Part shown: piece by piece, positions 1 through 10,106 of the stretch | Layout of the letters: every line of letters begins with the position of its first letter | Position numbering within the stretch: the stretch's first letter is position 1 | Origin: Yersinia pekkanenii | GTDB taxonomy: Bacteria; Pseudomonadota; Gammaproteobacteria; Enterobacterales; Enterobacteriaceae | NCBI RefSeq assembly: GCF_001152565.1 | Contig: NZ_CQAZ01000002.1 | Span: forward strand, 133,656-197,655 | Direction of reading: 5' to 3' | DNA: 64,000 nucleotides | Translations under genes and position numbers: made by a program | The notes under the pieces: generated by a model | The model's database searches: none | What the model was told of the DNA's origin: nothing | What the model saw: the letters and a program-made list of their open reading frames with translations, nothing else

Positions 1-23
1 TGAGCACTTTGTCAATAACCACA

Positions 24-43
24 AGAGCGCCGAAGCGCTCTTT
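24..43 (+). terminator. Hairpin terminator of a gene left of the window
   Basis: Perfect 7-bp stem AGAGCGC/GCGCTCT with loop CGAA and only a short T run (TTT). It would end a rightward transcript that starts outside the window, and could also stop the leftward gene at 84-331. The gene it serves is not visible. Confidence 0.55.
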
Positions 44-83
44 CAGTGGTACGACACAGACTTAACCCGAGGGAGGGAAAGAC

Positions 84-331
84 TTAACGATAAATAACCG
101 CAGTGCCGTGTATTTTGTTATTGCCGGTTGCAGAGGTGATCAGGAAGGACTTAGCACCGGCAGCTTCAGCTTTTTGCGCCAGTACATTTTCTAAATCGGC
201 CAGTGTACCGGCATTGTTGGCGGAAATTACACCAATTTCATTCAATCCTACTGATTCATTTTGTTGGATTTGTGTGGCTGCCATGCTAGCGAAAGAATTA
301 ATGCCGGTGCGATGTATTTGATGTTTTTCAT
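84..331 (-). pseudogene. YhcN/BhsA-family (DUF1471) periplasmic stress protein, frameshifted in the signal peptide
   Basis: Small enterobacterial stress proteins of this family have a signal peptide and a mature domain of about 65 residues. The mature part is clear here: VGLNEIGVISANNAGTLADL followed by AGAKSFLITSATGNNKIHGTAVIYR-type residues, ending at 84. The expected start, ATG at 331 with GGAG six bases upstream, opens a typical signal peptide (MKNIKYIAPALILSLA) but in a different frame; that frame stops after 27 codons. The family's FASMAA cleavage region is in the frame of the mature domain, so bases are missing around 285-300. An ATG at 284 could only give a leaderless protein. Either a real pseudogene or an assembly error. 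Confidence 0.7.
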
Positions 332-695
332 GTGAAACTCCAATTTATAGTTTATTATTTGAATATTAAAATATTTTTATTATTCAGTAGACAATTAATG
401 TCTTGCGATGGAGTGAATGATATACCATTGGCATTGAATTAAAATCACAAACAACTGACAGTATCAATCAAATTTTTTGATTGATAATTTACATTTCTTG
501 AAACTGCTTTACTTAATGGCGGTTATGAGGAATGTCGCTACTTGACGCAAATTGACGTCTCCACCCCAAAACATCCGCGAGTATAACCATCGATGTGGCC
601 CGATAGCTGTAATTTCAGTGATGCACCCTGTAGAATATGGGCGTTATCATTATTTATTAACTGAAAAATAATTACTGACTGAAAAAGGCTTAAAA
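332..695. other. Intergenic region upstream of pyrF
   Basis: AT-rich spacer of about 360 bases carrying the promoters of the leftward YhcN-family gene and rightward pyrF. I see no convincing small gene and no repeat. E. coli has lapA-lapB directly upstream of pyrF; they are not here. Confidence 0.5.
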
Positions 696-1433
696 ATGAC
701 GTCTGCAACGAAAACTAATAGCAGTGGCCCAATATCTTCCCCGATTGTTGTCGCCCTCGATTATGACAATAAAGACGCTGCGTTAGCCTTTGCCGATCGT
801 GTTAATCCGTGTGATTGCCGGTTAAAAGTGGGCAAAGAGATGTTTACTTTATATGGTCCACAGTTGGTTCATGACTTACATCAGCGCGGTTTTGACGTCT
901 TTCTCGATCTGAAGTTTCACGATATTCCTAATACCACCGCCCATGCGGTCGCGGCGGCGGCAGAGCTTGGCGTGTGGATGGTCAATGTCCATGCCAGTGG
1001 TGGCGCGCGCATGATGACTGCGGCCAAAGAAGCCTTATTACCCTATGGTCCGCAAGCACCACTGCTGATTGCTGTTACTGTGTTAACCAGCATGGATGGT
1101 GAAGATTTACGCGATATTGGCATTAATATCAGTCCGGCCGAACAAGCGGAACGGTTAGCCAAATTGAGCTGGGATTGTGGTTTGGACGGCGTGGTGTGTT
1201 CTGCCCATGAAGCGGTACGCCTGAAGCAGGTTTGTGGTGCTGATTTTAAACTGGTTACTCCCGGTATTCGCCCACAAGGCAGCGATGCTGGTGATCAGCG
1301 CCGTATTATGACACCGGAACTGGCGGTCGCGGCGGGGGTGGATTATATGGTGATTGGGCGACCGATCACCCAATCGCCGGACCCTGAAAAGACATTGCGT
1401 GAAATTCTGGTATCACTGAGTAAGGTGGCATAA
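696..1433 (+). CDS. pyrF: Orotidine 5'-phosphate decarboxylase
   Basis: Decarboxylates OMP to UMP, the last step of de novo pyrimidine synthesis, in the cytoplasm. The protein has 245 residues, normal for enterobacterial PyrF. The catalytic Asp-Lys-x-x-Asp array is in [12 protein letters not shown], and the phosphate-binding end is in TPGIRP and YMVIGRPIT. The stop codon overlaps the yciH start by one base (TAATG), indicating translational coupling, as in E. coli. Confidence 0.97.
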   Translation: MTSATKTNSSGPISSPIVVALDYDNKDAALAFADRVNPCDCRLKVGKEMFTLYGPQLVHDLHQRGFDVFLDLKFHDIPNTTAHAVAAAAELGVWMVNVHASGGARMMTAAKEALLPYGPQAPLLIAVTVLTSMDGEDLRDIGINISPAEQAERLAKLSWDCGLDGVVCSAHEAVRLKQVCGADFKLVTPGIRPQGSDAGDQRRIMTPELAVAAGVDYMVIGRPITQSPDPEKTLREILVSLSKVA

Positions 1434-1759
1434 TGAGTAATGATAATAGCCGCCTGGTTTATTCAACTGATACTGGCCGGATCAGTGAGCCAGAGATAAA
1501 ACCTGAGCGCCCTAAAGGTGATGGTATTGTTCGCATCCAGCGCCAAACCAGTGGCCGAAAAGGCAAGGGTGTAAGCCTGATTAGCGGAATTGATGGCAGC
1601 GATGAAGTGTTAGAGAAGCTGTCTGCTGAGTTAAAGAAAAAATGCGGTTGCGGTGGCTCGGTAAAAGATGGCGTCATTGAGATCCAAGGGGATAAACGCG
1701 ATCTGTTGAAGCAGCTTTTAGAAGCCAAAGGAATGAAAGTTAAATTGGCGGGGGGCTGA
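1433..1759 (+). CDS. yciH: SUI1/eIF1-like translation factor YciH
   Basis: A 108-residue SUI1-fold protein. The conserved core reads KKKCGCGGSVKDGVIEIQGD, with the KCGCGG signature of bacterial eIF1 homologues. It is thought to influence start-codon selection; the physiological role in bacteria is not well defined. Overlaps pyrF by one base and is followed by an ERIC-type repeat. Confidence 0.95.
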   Translation: MSNDNSRLVYSTDTGRISEPEIKPERPKGDGIVRIQRQTSGRKGKGVSLISGIDGSDEVLEKLSAELKKKCGCGGSVKDGVIEIQGDKRDLLKQLLEAKGMKVKLAGG

Positions 1760-1799
1760 GGATAATCTTCAGTTTCAAGAAGAAAAGACATTATCCGAC

Positions 1800-1905
1800 G
1801 TTATTGGCGCTGTAGCCAGGCGGCAAACGAATAAATCCCGATGAGCTGACTCATGTCAGTGATTCGGGTGCATGAGAGCCGCCAACAACGCTACAGTTTC
1901 AAGAA
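1800..1905. repeat. ERIC-type intergenic repeat between yciH and osmB
   Basis: Imperfect palindrome with arms CTGTAGC/GCTACAG and GGCGGC/GCCGCC around a core that contains AATCCCGATGAGCTGAC and GTCAGTGATTCGGGTG. The core matches the ERIC central region (AATCCCCAGGAGCTTAC / AAGTGACTGGGGTG) with substitutions. It sits between convergent genes and could act as an RNA hairpin at both 3' ends. Confidence 0.7.
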
Positions 1906-1918
1906 CGAAGGATAAAAG

Positions 1919-2134
1919 TTACTTGCCAACTTGGTGCCCAATAACCCCACCTACCGCCGCACCACCTAATGTTCCTAGCGTGCTGCCGGTTAATACCGCG
2001 CCGCCTACAGCACCGGCACCGGCACCAATTGCGGTGTTACGGTCACGTTTGGACATATTGGAACAAGCGGACAGGGATAAGGCCAGAGTTAGTGCTAAGA
2101 CAGCAGTGGCAAATCGTTTATTGATTATCATCAT
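1919..2134 (-). CDS. osmB: Osmotically inducible lipoprotein OsmB
   Basis: 71-residue small lipoprotein. The lipobox LSAC follows a hydrophobic leader (residues 8-23). The mature part begins SNMSKRDRNTAIGAGAGAVG, followed by a glycine/alanine-rich glycine-zipper-like segment ending GGVIGHQVGK, very close to E. coli OsmB. AGGAG lies six bases before the start. In E. coli it is an RpoS- and Rcs-controlled envelope stress gene; no such site was identified here. Confidence 0.96.
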   Translation of the reverse strand: MMIINKRFATAVLALTLALSLSACSNMSKRDRNTAIGAGAGAVGGAVLTGSTLGTLGGAAVGGVIGHQVGK

Positions 2135-2612
2135 AATTATCTCCTGACGTTGGCTTAGTACGGATAGGTCAGGCGATGTATCTTTGCATTTATATCACCA
2201 GATCTTTCGGTACAAAATTAAACTTACACCACTAAGTATAGGCTTTTTATTAATTTTAGCCGCAGTCTCATTTGGTTAGGGTTTAGCATAAAGAATGTCG
2301 TTAGGCTTTAAATTCGGGATTAATACTAAAAACTCGGTTTGTCACCAATAGTAACCAGTATAAATATCCGAGAATCATTTAATAGGTAAATAGTCTTAAT
2401 TTGGCTACGGGGGGCGTGAATTAGGGTTTATCTGAGGCTAAAGACACAATTAACCCCTTGTCTGTACTTAATAAAGTCTTACTTTCTGACCGGTGTCGCT
2501 CTCAGACTGCATTTTCTAGCTGATCCACACGCAGTTTATAGCTATTTATCCCATACCGGTTCTGACCTGTGGCGCTGAAAATGAAAGAAACTCAGTCATT
2601 CAGGATACGACG
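2135..2612. other. Divergent promoter region osmB / araD
   Basis: About 480 bases without a gene. It must hold the leftward osmB promoter and the rightward araD promoter. The only specific signals I see are the two AraC-like half-sites at 2517-2555. Confidence 0.5.
2517..2555 (+). promoter_or_regulatory. Candidate pair of AraC half-sites upstream of araD
   Basis: Two similar elements in direct orientation: TAGCTGATCCACACGCA (2517-2533) and TAGCTATTTATCCCATA (2539-2555). They resemble E. coli araI2 and araI1 (TAGC then N7 then TCCATA), but in the opposite order. Their 22-base spacing differs from the usual 21. They end 57 bases before the araD start. Suggestive only. Confidence 0.35.
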
Positions 2613-3308
2613 ATGCTCAACGAACTGAAGCAGCAAGTTCTGGCCGCTAACTTGGCTCTGCCACGCCACAATCTGGTCACTTTTACCTGGGGTAATGTTA
2701 GTGCCGTTGACCGAGCGAGTGGTTTGCTGGTCATTAAGCCTTCCGGTGTGGAATATGACGTCATGACACTGGATGACATGGTGGTGGTGGAACTGGACAC
2801 TGGCAACGTGGTGGAGGGCAGTAAGAAACCCTCGTCGGACACTGATACTCACCGGGTGCTTTACCTTAACTTCCCACAGGTTGGCGGCATAGTTCATACC
2901 CATTCACGTCATGCAACCATTTGGGCGCAGGCCGGGCAGGATTTACCGGCCTGGGGTACCACTCATGCTGATTATTTTTATGGCACTATTCCCTGTACCC
3001 GTCTGATGACACCGGAAGAGATTGCGGGCCGTTATGAATGGGATACGGGCAATGTTATCGTCGAAACGTTTCAGGAACGGGGGATTAAACCAGAGGATGT
3101 ACCGGCTGTTTTAGTCAATTCGCACGGGCCATTTGCCTGGGGAACCCATGCCGATAATGCGGTTCACCATGCCGTAGTGTTGGAGGAGTTAGCTTATATG
3201 GGCATTTTTTCACGTCAGTTGAATCCGCAATTAGGCGATATGCAACCTCAATTGCTGGATAAACACTATTTACGCAAACATGGCAAAAATGCCTATTACG
3301 GGCAGTAA
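2613..3308 (+). CDS. araD: L-ribulose-5-phosphate 4-epimerase
   Basis: Class II aldolase-family zinc enzyme converting L-ribulose 5-phosphate to D-xylulose 5-phosphate, the last step of arabinose use. It has 231 residues, exactly the length of E. coli AraD. Visible: [21 protein letters not shown], the metal-binding [18 protein letters not shown] with His-x-His, [10 protein letters not shown] and the C-terminal [15 protein letters not shown]. SgbE and UlaF are equally close in places, so the name rests partly on context: araBA are in this window without a linked araD. The gene lies between osmB and yciT, which are adjacent in E. coli. Confidence 0.85.
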   Translation: MLNELKQQVLAANLALPRHNLVTFTWGNVSAVDRASGLLVIKPSGVEYDVMTLDDMVVVELDTGNVVEGSKKPSSDTDTHRVLYLNFPQVGGIVHTHSRHATIWAQAGQDLPAWGTTHADYFYGTIPCTRLMTPEEIAGRYEWDTGNVIVETFQERGIKPEDVPAVLVNSHGPFAWGTHADNAVHHAVVLEELAYMGIFSRQLNPQLGDMQPQLLDKHYLRKHGKNAYYGQ

Positions 3309-3422
3309 TCTCTGTTTTGCTCAAAAGCACTGAAAAATCCGGAAGCCAACCTGTGCTCAGCCTTGTACGGATTTTTGCTGCCAAGCACCGAATCAGCAGT
3401 GATATGGCGCATTTTCACGCGC

Positions 3423-4169
3423 TTACTCGTTGAGGATATCGACCTGAATGCCTTGTGCCGTTAATTGCTGTTGATAGCTTGCGGATAGGCGGTTATCCGT
3501 AATAACCCGGCTGATGGCAGAGAGGGGGGTCAGTGAATTCTGATGCACCTGACCAAATTTTGATGCATCGACCAGAATGATATTTTCAGCGCCTTTGGCC
3601 AAAACACTGTTGATGACATCTGCTCGTAGCATATCGCGCCCGGTAAAACCGGTATTTTCCTGATAGCCGTCTACCCCGATGAATGCTTTACTGAAATGCA
3701 CATGGCGCAGACAAAGTTGCGTCAATGGGCCAACCATACTGTCGCTTTTCTTCTGATAAATTCCCCCCAACAGAATGACTTCACAGACCGAATCCTTCAA
3801 TTGCCGGGCAATATAGCCGCTCACTGTCACCAGTGTAATTCCAGGACGCTGTGCTAAATGCTGCGCCAGCAGGGCATTGCTACTACCACTTTCGATAAAC
3901 ACCGTCTCATCTTCATTAACCAGCGCCGCAGCGTGACGGGCCAGTTTTTGTTTCATGGCAAAGTGAGTCATCATACGGACATCGACATCATCGCTCTCCA
4001 AGGCAACGGCTGAACCGTGCACCCGCTTGAGCAAGCCGCGTTTCTCCAGTTGATTGAGATCGTGACGAATTGTCACCTCAGAGACACGGGTTGCCTGCGA
4101 CAATTCACTGACGCTGACTCGTTGCCGGTCATTGACCAACTGTATAATTGTTTGCTGCCTAGGGTTCAT
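3423..4169 (-). CDS. yciT: DeoR-family transcriptional regulator YciT
   Basis: 248 residues: an N-terminal DeoR winged helix (about 1-55, with [20 protein letters not shown]) and a C-terminal sugar-phosphate sensor domain ([28 protein letters not shown]). Extended similarity to E. coli YciT includes EVILLGG-YQKKS-SMVGPLT and [14 protein letters not shown] precedes the start. In E. coli it sits next to osmB; here araD intervenes. It diverges from the aldolase gene at 4401 and may control it (inference). Confidence 0.9.
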   Translation of the reverse strand: MNPRQQTIIQLVNDRQRVSVSELSQATRVSEVTIRHDLNQLEKRGLLKRVHGSAVALESDDVDVRMMTHFAMKQKLARHAAALVNEDETVFIESGSSNALLAQHLAQRPGITLVTVSGYIARQLKDSVCEVILLGGIYQKKSDSMVGPLTQLCLRHVHFSKAFIGVDGYQENTGFTGRDMLRADVINSVLAKGAENIILVDASKFGQVHQNSLTPLSAISRVITDNRLSASYQQQLTAQGIQVDILNE

Positions 4170-4400
4170 AGCGCTCCAGAAAAGTGGGGGACTGAAAATT
4201 GGATCGGCTAATATAAAACAAAATAATTCTTTGTTTGAATATTATATTACTTTCGAATGAAAGATGATTGAGAAGGATCACGTTATTGATTGATGATTAG
4301 TTTATGATTACGACTAATGATTCCTCGCTAATCCATTCGCTTAACTGGCCTATTTGTTTAACCAGTCTGGCTGCTTAAATAATCCAAACCGGAGGTTGTT

Positions 4401-5066
4401 ATGGAGCTTTATCTCGACACAGCAGATGTTGCCGCAGTAAAACGCTTGGCGCGAGTGCTGCCATTACAGGGCGTAACCACTAATCCCAGCATTCTGGCAA
4501 AAGCCGGTAAATCCATTTGGGAGGTTTTACCGGCGCTGCGTGATGCATTGGGAGGCACCGGTAAGCTTTTTGCACAAGTACTGGCCAGTGATAGCGAGCT
4601 AATGGTGTCTGAGGCGGTATTGTTATCGCAACGCGTCCCCGGCTTAGTGATCAAAATCCCGGCAACCGCTGAAGGATTGGCGGCTATCAAAAAATTAAAA
4701 GCCATGTCAATCCCAACATTAGGTACCGCAGTATATGGTGCCGGGCAAGGCTTGCTGTCTGCATTGGCCGGGGCAGAATATGTTGCACCCTACGTTAACC
4801 GGTTGGATGCACAAGGTAGCGATGGCATTGCGATGGTGCGTGAATTACAGCAGTTGCTGAGCTTACATGCTCCCGGCGCTAAAGTGTTGGCAGCCAGTTT
4901 CCGCACACCACGGCAGGTATTAGATTGCCTGTTGGCCGGTTGTCAATCGGTGACTATCCCGGTGGATGTGGCAGAACAGTTTATCAGTACGCCAGCGGTA
5001 AAAGCGGCAGTAGAACAGTTTGAACAAGATTGGCAGGGCGCATTTGGCTCAGTAATTCTGAGCTAG
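4401..5066 (+). CDS. fsa: Fructose-6-phosphate aldolase (transaldolase-like)
   Basis: 221-residue class I aldolase of the FSA/TalC group, making fructose 6-phosphate from dihydroxyacetone and glyceraldehyde 3-phosphate. The Schiff-base lysine is Lys85 in [12 protein letters not shown]; Gln59, Thr109 and Tyr131, which distinguish FSA from transaldolase, are all in place. N-terminal [10 protein letters not shown] and TTNPSI are typical. CGGAGG precedes the ATG. It diverges from yciT; whether it is FsaA or FsaB type cannot be told by eye. Confidence 0.93.
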   Translation: MELYLDTADVAAVKRLARVLPLQGVTTNPSILAKAGKSIWEVLPALRDALGGTGKLFAQVLASDSELMVSEAVLLSQRVPGLVIKIPATAEGLAAIKKLKAMSIPTLGTAVYGAGQGLLSALAGAEYVAPYVNRLDAQGSDGIAMVRELQQLLSLHAPGAKVLAASFRTPRQVLDCLLAGCQSVTIPVDVAEQFISTPAVKAAVEQFEQDWQGAFGSVILS

Positions 5067-5080
5067 CGTGACGTGATGTT

Positions 5081-5127
5081 TTTTTTCTAATAATAGAAAA
5101 ACGCCCTGTAAGTGATTAACAGGGCGT
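5081..5127 (-). terminator. Terminator between convergent fsa and the ybdD-like gene
   Basis: Perfect 9-bp stem ACGCCCTGT/ACAGGGCGT (5101-5109 and 5119-5127) with a 9-base loop. On the minus strand it is followed by TTTTC and further T-rich sequence, as expected for stopping the cstA-ybdD transcript. On the plus strand it may also stop fsa. Confidence 0.7.
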
Positions 5128-5159
5128 TACAGTGTCACTTGGTGCTGTATGTTGTTATC

Positions 5160-5495
5160 TTAGCAAGGGCATTTTCCCAACTTGCCCGCTTTGCTGGGGA
5201 AGCGGGCATCCAAACAGTAACGGTGAAAATCCCGTTCGCTCATCGGCGGTGTGTCAGGATGATGGCAGCGCATATGATTAACATAATTACCGTAATCCTG
5301 TACCCCTACCATCAGGCGGAAACTTTGCGCGACACGATGTGCAATCAGACGTACCCATGCCCGAAGGTTGGCCGGGCGAGTTGTCACCTGAACTAAAGGT
5401 ATGCAACGTGTAATCTGACGCGGCGCACTTTGTCGCGGTCGGTTGGGTGAGCGGGTTGTTTTCCGCTTGCGTAATGGTATGCCTGCATTAGCCAC
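5160..5495 (-). CDS. YbdD/YjiX-family small protein with N-terminal extension
   Basis: The last 60-odd residues match the YbdD/YjiX family: VAQSFRLMVGVQDYGNYVNH, then MR-HHPDTPPMSERDF, DARF and a Cys-containing end. Family members are about 65-67 residues and are encoded just after CstA/BtsT transporters, as here. The best start is GTG at 5495, with GGAG seven bases upstream and an 8-base overlap with the cstA stop; this gives 111 residues with an Arg/Pro-rich extension of about 45. An internal start is possible, but I see no better ribosome site. Role in peptide/pyruvate uptake is inferred from linkage. Confidence 0.75.
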   Translation of the reverse strand: MANAGIPLRKRKTTRSPNRPRQSAPRQITRCIPLVQVTTRPANLRAWVRLIAHRVAQSFRLMVGVQDYGNYVNHMRCHHPDTPPMSERDFHRYCLDARFPSKAGKLGKCPC

Positions 5496-7554
5496 GAACA
5501 ATCTCCTGACGGAATACAATTTCAGTCTCATGCGTGGTCGGCTTACTGGATTTCAGTGCGCGCCGCACCACAAAGAAGGATGAAACCAGCATGGTCACTG
5601 CCACCAGCATAAAGAATGCACATAAGGCTGCGTTGATCTGGTTGTTGAACACAATAGTTTCCATGTCCTTAATGCTCTTGGCGGGTGTGATGAGCACACC
5701 TTGCTCACCCCCGGCGGCGAATTTCTTCGCCTGAGCGAGGAAGCCAATACTGGGCTTTTCATGGAAAATCTTCTGCCAGCCTGCAGTCATTGAGGTAATA
5801 AATAACAAAATGGTTGGTAGGATGGTTACCCAAGCATAGCGTTGCTTCTTCATTTTAAACAGGACCACTGTCCCTAAAATCAGTGCCATTGATGCCAGCA
5901 TTTGGTTGCCGATACCGAACAGTGGCCACAAGGTATTGATCCCGCCTAATGGGTCAACCACGCCTTGATAAACAAAGAAACCCCAACAGGCGACTGCTAC
6001 CGTGGTGCCGGACAAATTACCAAACCATGAGCGGTTATTGGCCAGACTCGGTACCACCACCCCGACCAAATCTTGCACCATAAAGCGGCAGGCACGGGTC
6101 CCGGCATCCACCGCTGTCAGAATAAACATCGCTTCAAATAGAATGGCGAAGTGGTACCAGAAAGCCATCATGTTACGGCTGTTAAATACGTCACTGATAA
6201 TATGTGCCATTCCGACGGCAAAGGTCGGTGCACCACCGGCTCGAGACAAAATAGAGTTCTCGCCAACGTCTTTGGCGATCATCGTCAGGGTTTCCGGGGT
6301 CACCACAAATCCCCAACTGTTGATCGCCAGAGCGGCACTTTCGACGGTGGTGCCAATTAATGCCGCCGGTGAGTTCATAGCAAAATAAACCCCCGGATCG
6401 ATAACGGAGGCGCAGATCAGCGCCATAATGGCGACGAATGACTCCATCAACATCGCACCGTAACCAATAACGCGGGTGTGACTTTCACGTTCAATCAGTT
6501 TTGGGGTCGTGCCACTGGCAACCAAGGCATGGAAGCCAGAAATGGCACCACAAGCAATGGTGATAAACAGGAATGGAAACAGGCTGCCGGAGAATACCGG
6601 GCCACTGCCATCAATAAAGCGTGAAACGGCGGGCATTTTCATTTCAGGCATGGCGAATACAATACCCACCGCCAAACCGATAATGACTCCGATCTTCAAG
6701 AAGGTGGACAAATAATCCCGTGGAGCCAGTAACAGCCACACCGGCAGTACCGAGGCAACAAAGCCATAGATGATCAACACCCAGGTCAGGGTAGTGCCCT
6801 TTAAGGTGAAGAATGGCCCCCAGTAAGGGTGAGCGGCGATATTCCCGCCGTAAATGATTGCGGCCATCATCAGTACGAAACCAATTAATGATACTTCTGC
6901 AATTTTACCTGGGCGGATAAAGCGCATATACACGCCCATGAACAGCGCTATCGGGATAGTTGCCGCAATGGTAAACAGGCCCCATGGGCTGTCGGCCAAG
7001 GCTTTAACAACCACTAACGCCAGTGCAGACAAGATGATAATCATCACCCCCAATGCGCCCAACATGGTGATTACGCCGGCAAAAGCACCTAATTCTTGTT
7101 TTGCCATTTCCCCCAGAGAGCGGCCATCACGGCGGGTTGAGATAAACAGGATCAAAAAGTCCTGCACCGCACCGGCCATCATAACCCCAACCAAAATCCA
7201 GATAGTCCCTGGCAAGAAACCCATTTGTGCTGCCAGAATTGGTCCGACTAATGGCCCGGCACCGGCGATGGCCGCGAAGTGGTGGCCAAACAGTACCCAT
7301 TTATTGGTGGGGACATAATCCAGTCCATCATTGCGCCGCTCAGCCGGTGTTAGACGCCGATCGTCCAACTCAAACACCTTCTCAGCAATAAAGCGGCTGT
7401 AAAAGCGGTAAGCGATGCTGTAACAAGCTACCGATGCAATCACCAACCAGATGGCATTGACATGCTCACCCCGGCTGAGTGCCAACATGGCAAAAGCGAA
7501 TGCACCAATTAACGTCACGGTCAGCCAAATGACGACGGTCTTGGCGTTCTTCAT
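5488..7554 (-). CDS. cstA: CstA/BtsT-family carbon starvation transporter
   Basis: About 688 residues with many hydrophobic segments. CstA signatures include NDGLDYVPTNKWVLFGHHFA, AGAGPLVGPILAAQMG, STRRDGRSLGEMAK, SGTTPKLIERE, VDAGTRACRFM and GGINTLWPLFGIGNQMLA. The family imports peptides or pyruvate during nutrient limitation. The start is set at ATG 7554 (GAAGGAG upstream; MKNAKTVV), not at the farther upstream in-frame start 17 codons before. It is followed by the overlapping YbdD-like gene, the usual family arrangement. Confidence 0.92.
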   Translation of the reverse strand: MKNAKTVVIWLTVTLIGAFAFAMLALSRGEHVNAIWLVIASVACYSIAYRFYSRFIAEKVFELDDRRLTPAERRNDGLDYVPTNKWVLFGHHFAAIAGAGPLVGPILAAQMGFLPGTIWILVGVMMAGAVQDFLILFISTRRDGRSLGEMAKQELGAFAGVITMLGALGVMIIILSALALVVVKALADSPWGLFTIAATIPIALFMGVYMRFIRPGKIAEVSLIGFVLMMAAIIYGGNIAAHPYWGPFFTLKGTTLTWVLIIYGFVASVLPVWLLLAPRDYLSTFLKIGVIIGLAVGIVFAMPEMKMPAVSRFIDGSGPVFSGSLFPFLFITIACGAISGFHALVASGTTPKLIERESHTRVIGYGAMLMESFVAIMALICASVIDPGVYFAMNSPAALIGTTVESAALAINSWGFVVTPETLTMIAKDVGENSILSRAGGAPTFAVGMAHIISDVFNSRNMMAFWYHFAILFEAMFILTAVDAGTRACRFMVQDLVGVVVPSLANNRSWFGNLSGTTVAVACWGFFVYQGVVDPLGGINTLWPLFGIGNQMLASMALILGTVVLFKMKKQRYAWVTILPTILLFITSMTAGWQKIFHEKPSIGFLAQAKKFAAGGEQGVLITPAKSIKDMETIVFNNQINAALCAFFMLVAVTMLVSSFFVVRRALKSSKPTTHETEIVFRQEIVRG

Positions 7555-7849
7555 GGGTAACGACTCCTTCGTTGTACAGAGGATATTCCGGTTATCGACC
7601 GCCATTGGGTGAAGAAGGCGCGTAACGGTTCTTTAACATAAGGGCTTTAATGTGAAAGAAAAGTAGCGAAAGTGAAAACTGTGATGAGTAAAATGCTTTT
7701 CAAGTAACAACTGGCATGACTTGCTTACACATTGTGACGCTGAAGTGTGTCGACGGGTGGCCAGTAGATGAGAGCATTTAACGGAATGGCATCTTATTAA
7801 TGATAGGGTCATGAGTTAATTATTTATAAAATTCATGATTTATAAACGG
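7555..7849. other. cstA promoter region
   Basis: Spacer carrying the leftward cstA promoter. Several TGTGA half-sites occur (for example around 7640 and 7735), but none has a good partner half, so I do not call a CRP site. No gene seen. Confidence 0.45.
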
Positions 7850-7886
7850 ATAGAAAAAGCCGTGGGATGTTTTGCATCGCCACGGC
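7850..7886 (-). terminator. rnb terminator
   Basis: 7-bp stem GCCGTGG/CCACGGC (7859-7865 and 7880-7886) followed on the minus strand by TTTTTCTA. It lies about 100 bases past the rnb stop codon. Confidence 0.8.
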
Positions 7887-7982
7887 GAGTCATACAATTA
7901 ATGCTGTTCAGACTGCTGACAAACCCCGATGACTCGATGTTAGGCGGTGAGGATAGGCAGAAGAGTTAAGCTGTTAACCGGC

Positions 7983-9917
7983 TTAAACGACAGGGCGGGC
8001 GACCACATTACGGGTTTCCATGCGAACTTCAGCAATGCGCACCTCGATTTTGTCACTCTGACTGTAAACCGTTTCACCTTTGATCTGCACGGTACCGGTT
8101 TCCTGGCTGCAGACCATTTCATCACGTACCGCATGAATAAACGGCGCTGGGATAAAGGCCACTGCGCCGTTATCCAGTAAGCGCACCCGCAGACCACCAC
8201 GGGTGACATCAATAATTTCTGCCGCGAAGCGGGTATCAGTGCCAGCCTGAGGCTGTAGATAACGGGCGTACAGCCAGTCACCGACACCGCGTTCAGCCAT
8301 CCTATTTAGACGGCGGCGTTCAGCCAATTGCACGGTGATCTCATCTTGTGGTTTTTCCGCTGGCTGGCCGGTAATAATGGCTTTGAGCAGGCGGTGATTG
8401 ACCATATCGCCGTATTTACGAATAGGCGAGGTCCAGGTGGCGTAAGCCTCAAGCCCCAAACCGAAGTGCGGGCCAGGGACGGTGCTGATTTCCGCAAATG
8501 TTTGGAAACGGCGGATACGGCTGTCAAGGAACTGGGTTGGTAACGCATCGAGATGGCGGCGCAACTCACAAAAGCCTGGTAAGGTCAGCAGGGCTTGTGG
8601 GTCAGCCTTGACACCATTGGCTTGCAACACCGTCGCGGCCTGTTCAACCAGCGCGGGGTCAAAACCGGTATGCACGTTATATATACCAAAGCCCAGATTA
8701 TCACGCAGCGCAATGGCGGCGCAGACGTTGGCGGCAATCATGCACTCTTCAACAATACGATTAGCAATGCGGCGGTGCTCGACGATGATATCCAGCACTT
8801 CGCCTTTATCACCCAGCAGGAAGCGATAGTCTGGCCGGTCTTTAAACACCAGAGCATGCTCTTGACGCCAGTTGCTACGGGCTTCACAAACGCGTTTGAG
8901 TAAGGTGATTTGCTGCGCGATATTGGCGTTTTGTGGCTGCCAGTCACCGTTACCTTCCAGCCAGTCAGAAACCTCGTCATAAACCAGTTTGGCTTTCGAC
9001 TCAACCCAGGCAGCAGAGAAGCGAATATCGTCACCCAATGCACCATCAGCGGCGATAGTGACACGGCATATCAGCACCGGACGGCGTTCATTGGGCCGTA
9101 ATGAGCAGAGATTATCGGACAAATCCCTCGGTAGCATCGGAATGTTAAAGCCCGGCAGATAGTTGGTAAAAGCGCGCTTGCGGGCGATTAAATCCAATTC
9201 ACTGTTTTCATCGACATAAGCCGTGGGATCGGCAATGGCAATGGTCAGCAACAGGGAACCGTCACCTTTGTCTGCCACATACAGCGCATCATCCATATCT
9301 TCGGTGCTATTGCTGTCGATAGTGACAAAATTGAGCGCGGTCAGATCTTCACGCTGAAGGTCGGTATCATGCAAGGAAGATTCGACCATAACCGGGGCTT
9401 CACGCTCCAGATTATGGCGCGCCAATGTGACCCACCAAGGCACGAAATGATCTTCGCCATTGGTAATAAATGCAGTCAGATCAGCATTAAAAGTACGGTC
9501 GCCTTTTAATGGGTGGTGGCGCATCTCAGCCACTGCCCAGTCACCGCTCTGGAAGTTGTGCTCAAGTTCCCGAACTGGACGACATTGAATCGCATCACGG
9601 AGCAACGGGTGGTCAGGTACGATAGACAAACGATCGTCTTTTCTCTGCACGCGGCCCACAAAGCGGGATAAAAACGGTTCAACCAGTGTTTCTGGCTCCA
9701 CAATTTCACGATCTTTATCCGTGTGTAAGGTGGCAATAATCCGGTCGCCATGCATGACTTTCTTCATCTGTGGCGGCGGAATAAAGTAACTTTTCTGCCC
9801 ATCTACCTCAAGAAAGCCAAAGCCTTTCTCAGTACCTTTAACCACGCCTTCGACGCGCGGAGTCTGAGTGTGAAGTTGCTGTTTTAGCTGCGCCAGCAGC
9901 GGGTTATCTTGAAACAT
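7983..9917 (-). CDS. rnb: Exoribonuclease II
   Basis: 3'-to-5' processive exoribonuclease acting on single-stranded RNA. 644 residues, the same as E. coli RNase II. Cold-shock RNA-binding domain at the N-terminus ([20 protein letters not shown]), the RNB catalytic domain with the metal-binding aspartates in [16 protein letters not shown], and a C-terminal S1 domain ([20 protein letters not shown]). The start [15 protein letters not shown] matches the family. Confidence 0.97.
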   Translation of the reverse strand: MFQDNPLLAQLKQQLHTQTPRVEGVVKGTEKGFGFLEVDGQKSYFIPPPQMKKVMHGDRIIATLHTDKDREIVEPETLVEPFLSRFVGRVQRKDDRLSIVPDHPLLRDAIQCRPVRELEHNFQSGDWAVAEMRHHPLKGDRTFNADLTAFITNGEDHFVPWWVTLARHNLEREAPVMVESSLHDTDLQREDLTALNFVTIDSNSTEDMDDALYVADKGDGSLLLTIAIADPTAYVDENSELDLIARKRAFTNYLPGFNIPMLPRDLSDNLCSLRPNERRPVLICRVTIAADGALGDDIRFSAAWVESKAKLVYDEVSDWLEGNGDWQPQNANIAQQITLLKRVCEARSNWRQEHALVFKDRPDYRFLLGDKGEVLDIIVEHRRIANRIVEECMIAANVCAAIALRDNLGFGIYNVHTGFDPALVEQAATVLQANGVKADPQALLTLPGFCELRRHLDALPTQFLDSRIRRFQTFAEISTVPGPHFGLGLEAYATWTSPIRKYGDMVNHRLLKAIITGQPAEKPQDEITVQLAERRRLNRMAERGVGDWLYARYLQPQAGTDTRFAAEIIDVTRGGLRVRLLDNGAVAFIPAPFIHAVRDEMVCSQETGTVQIKGETVYSQSDKIEVRIAEVRMETRNVVARPVV

Positions 9918-10106
9918 ATCGTCCAGTGAATGGTGTAGTTAATGGGGGGTATCCGGCTGACAGTTTTACGCGAATCAGCCCCATCGGGCAAGCGGCATAT
10001 CATCTTGAAGGGCAATTCCCTGTCAAAATTATAGGCTTATTCATTGCCCATGATTTTAGCGTTATCAACTAAATAGCGGCGACGGAAAGCCCACCCAGGC
10101 CCACAA

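Noticed and set aside
1872-2147. 91-codon Pro-rich frame opposite osmB
   Set aside because: Complement of the Gly-rich osmB gene, which has a lipobox and a ribosome site.
5112-5396. 94-codon rightward frame over the ybdD-like gene
   Set aside because: Opposite strand matches the YbdD family; this frame has no support.
6854-7318. 154-codon frame opposite cstA
   Set aside because: Antisense shadow of a strongly conserved transporter gene; composition reflects the complementary strand and there is no ribosome site or family.
7620-7760. CRP site upstream of cstA
   Set aside because: Several TGTGA half-sites but none with a matching TCACA at the right spacing.
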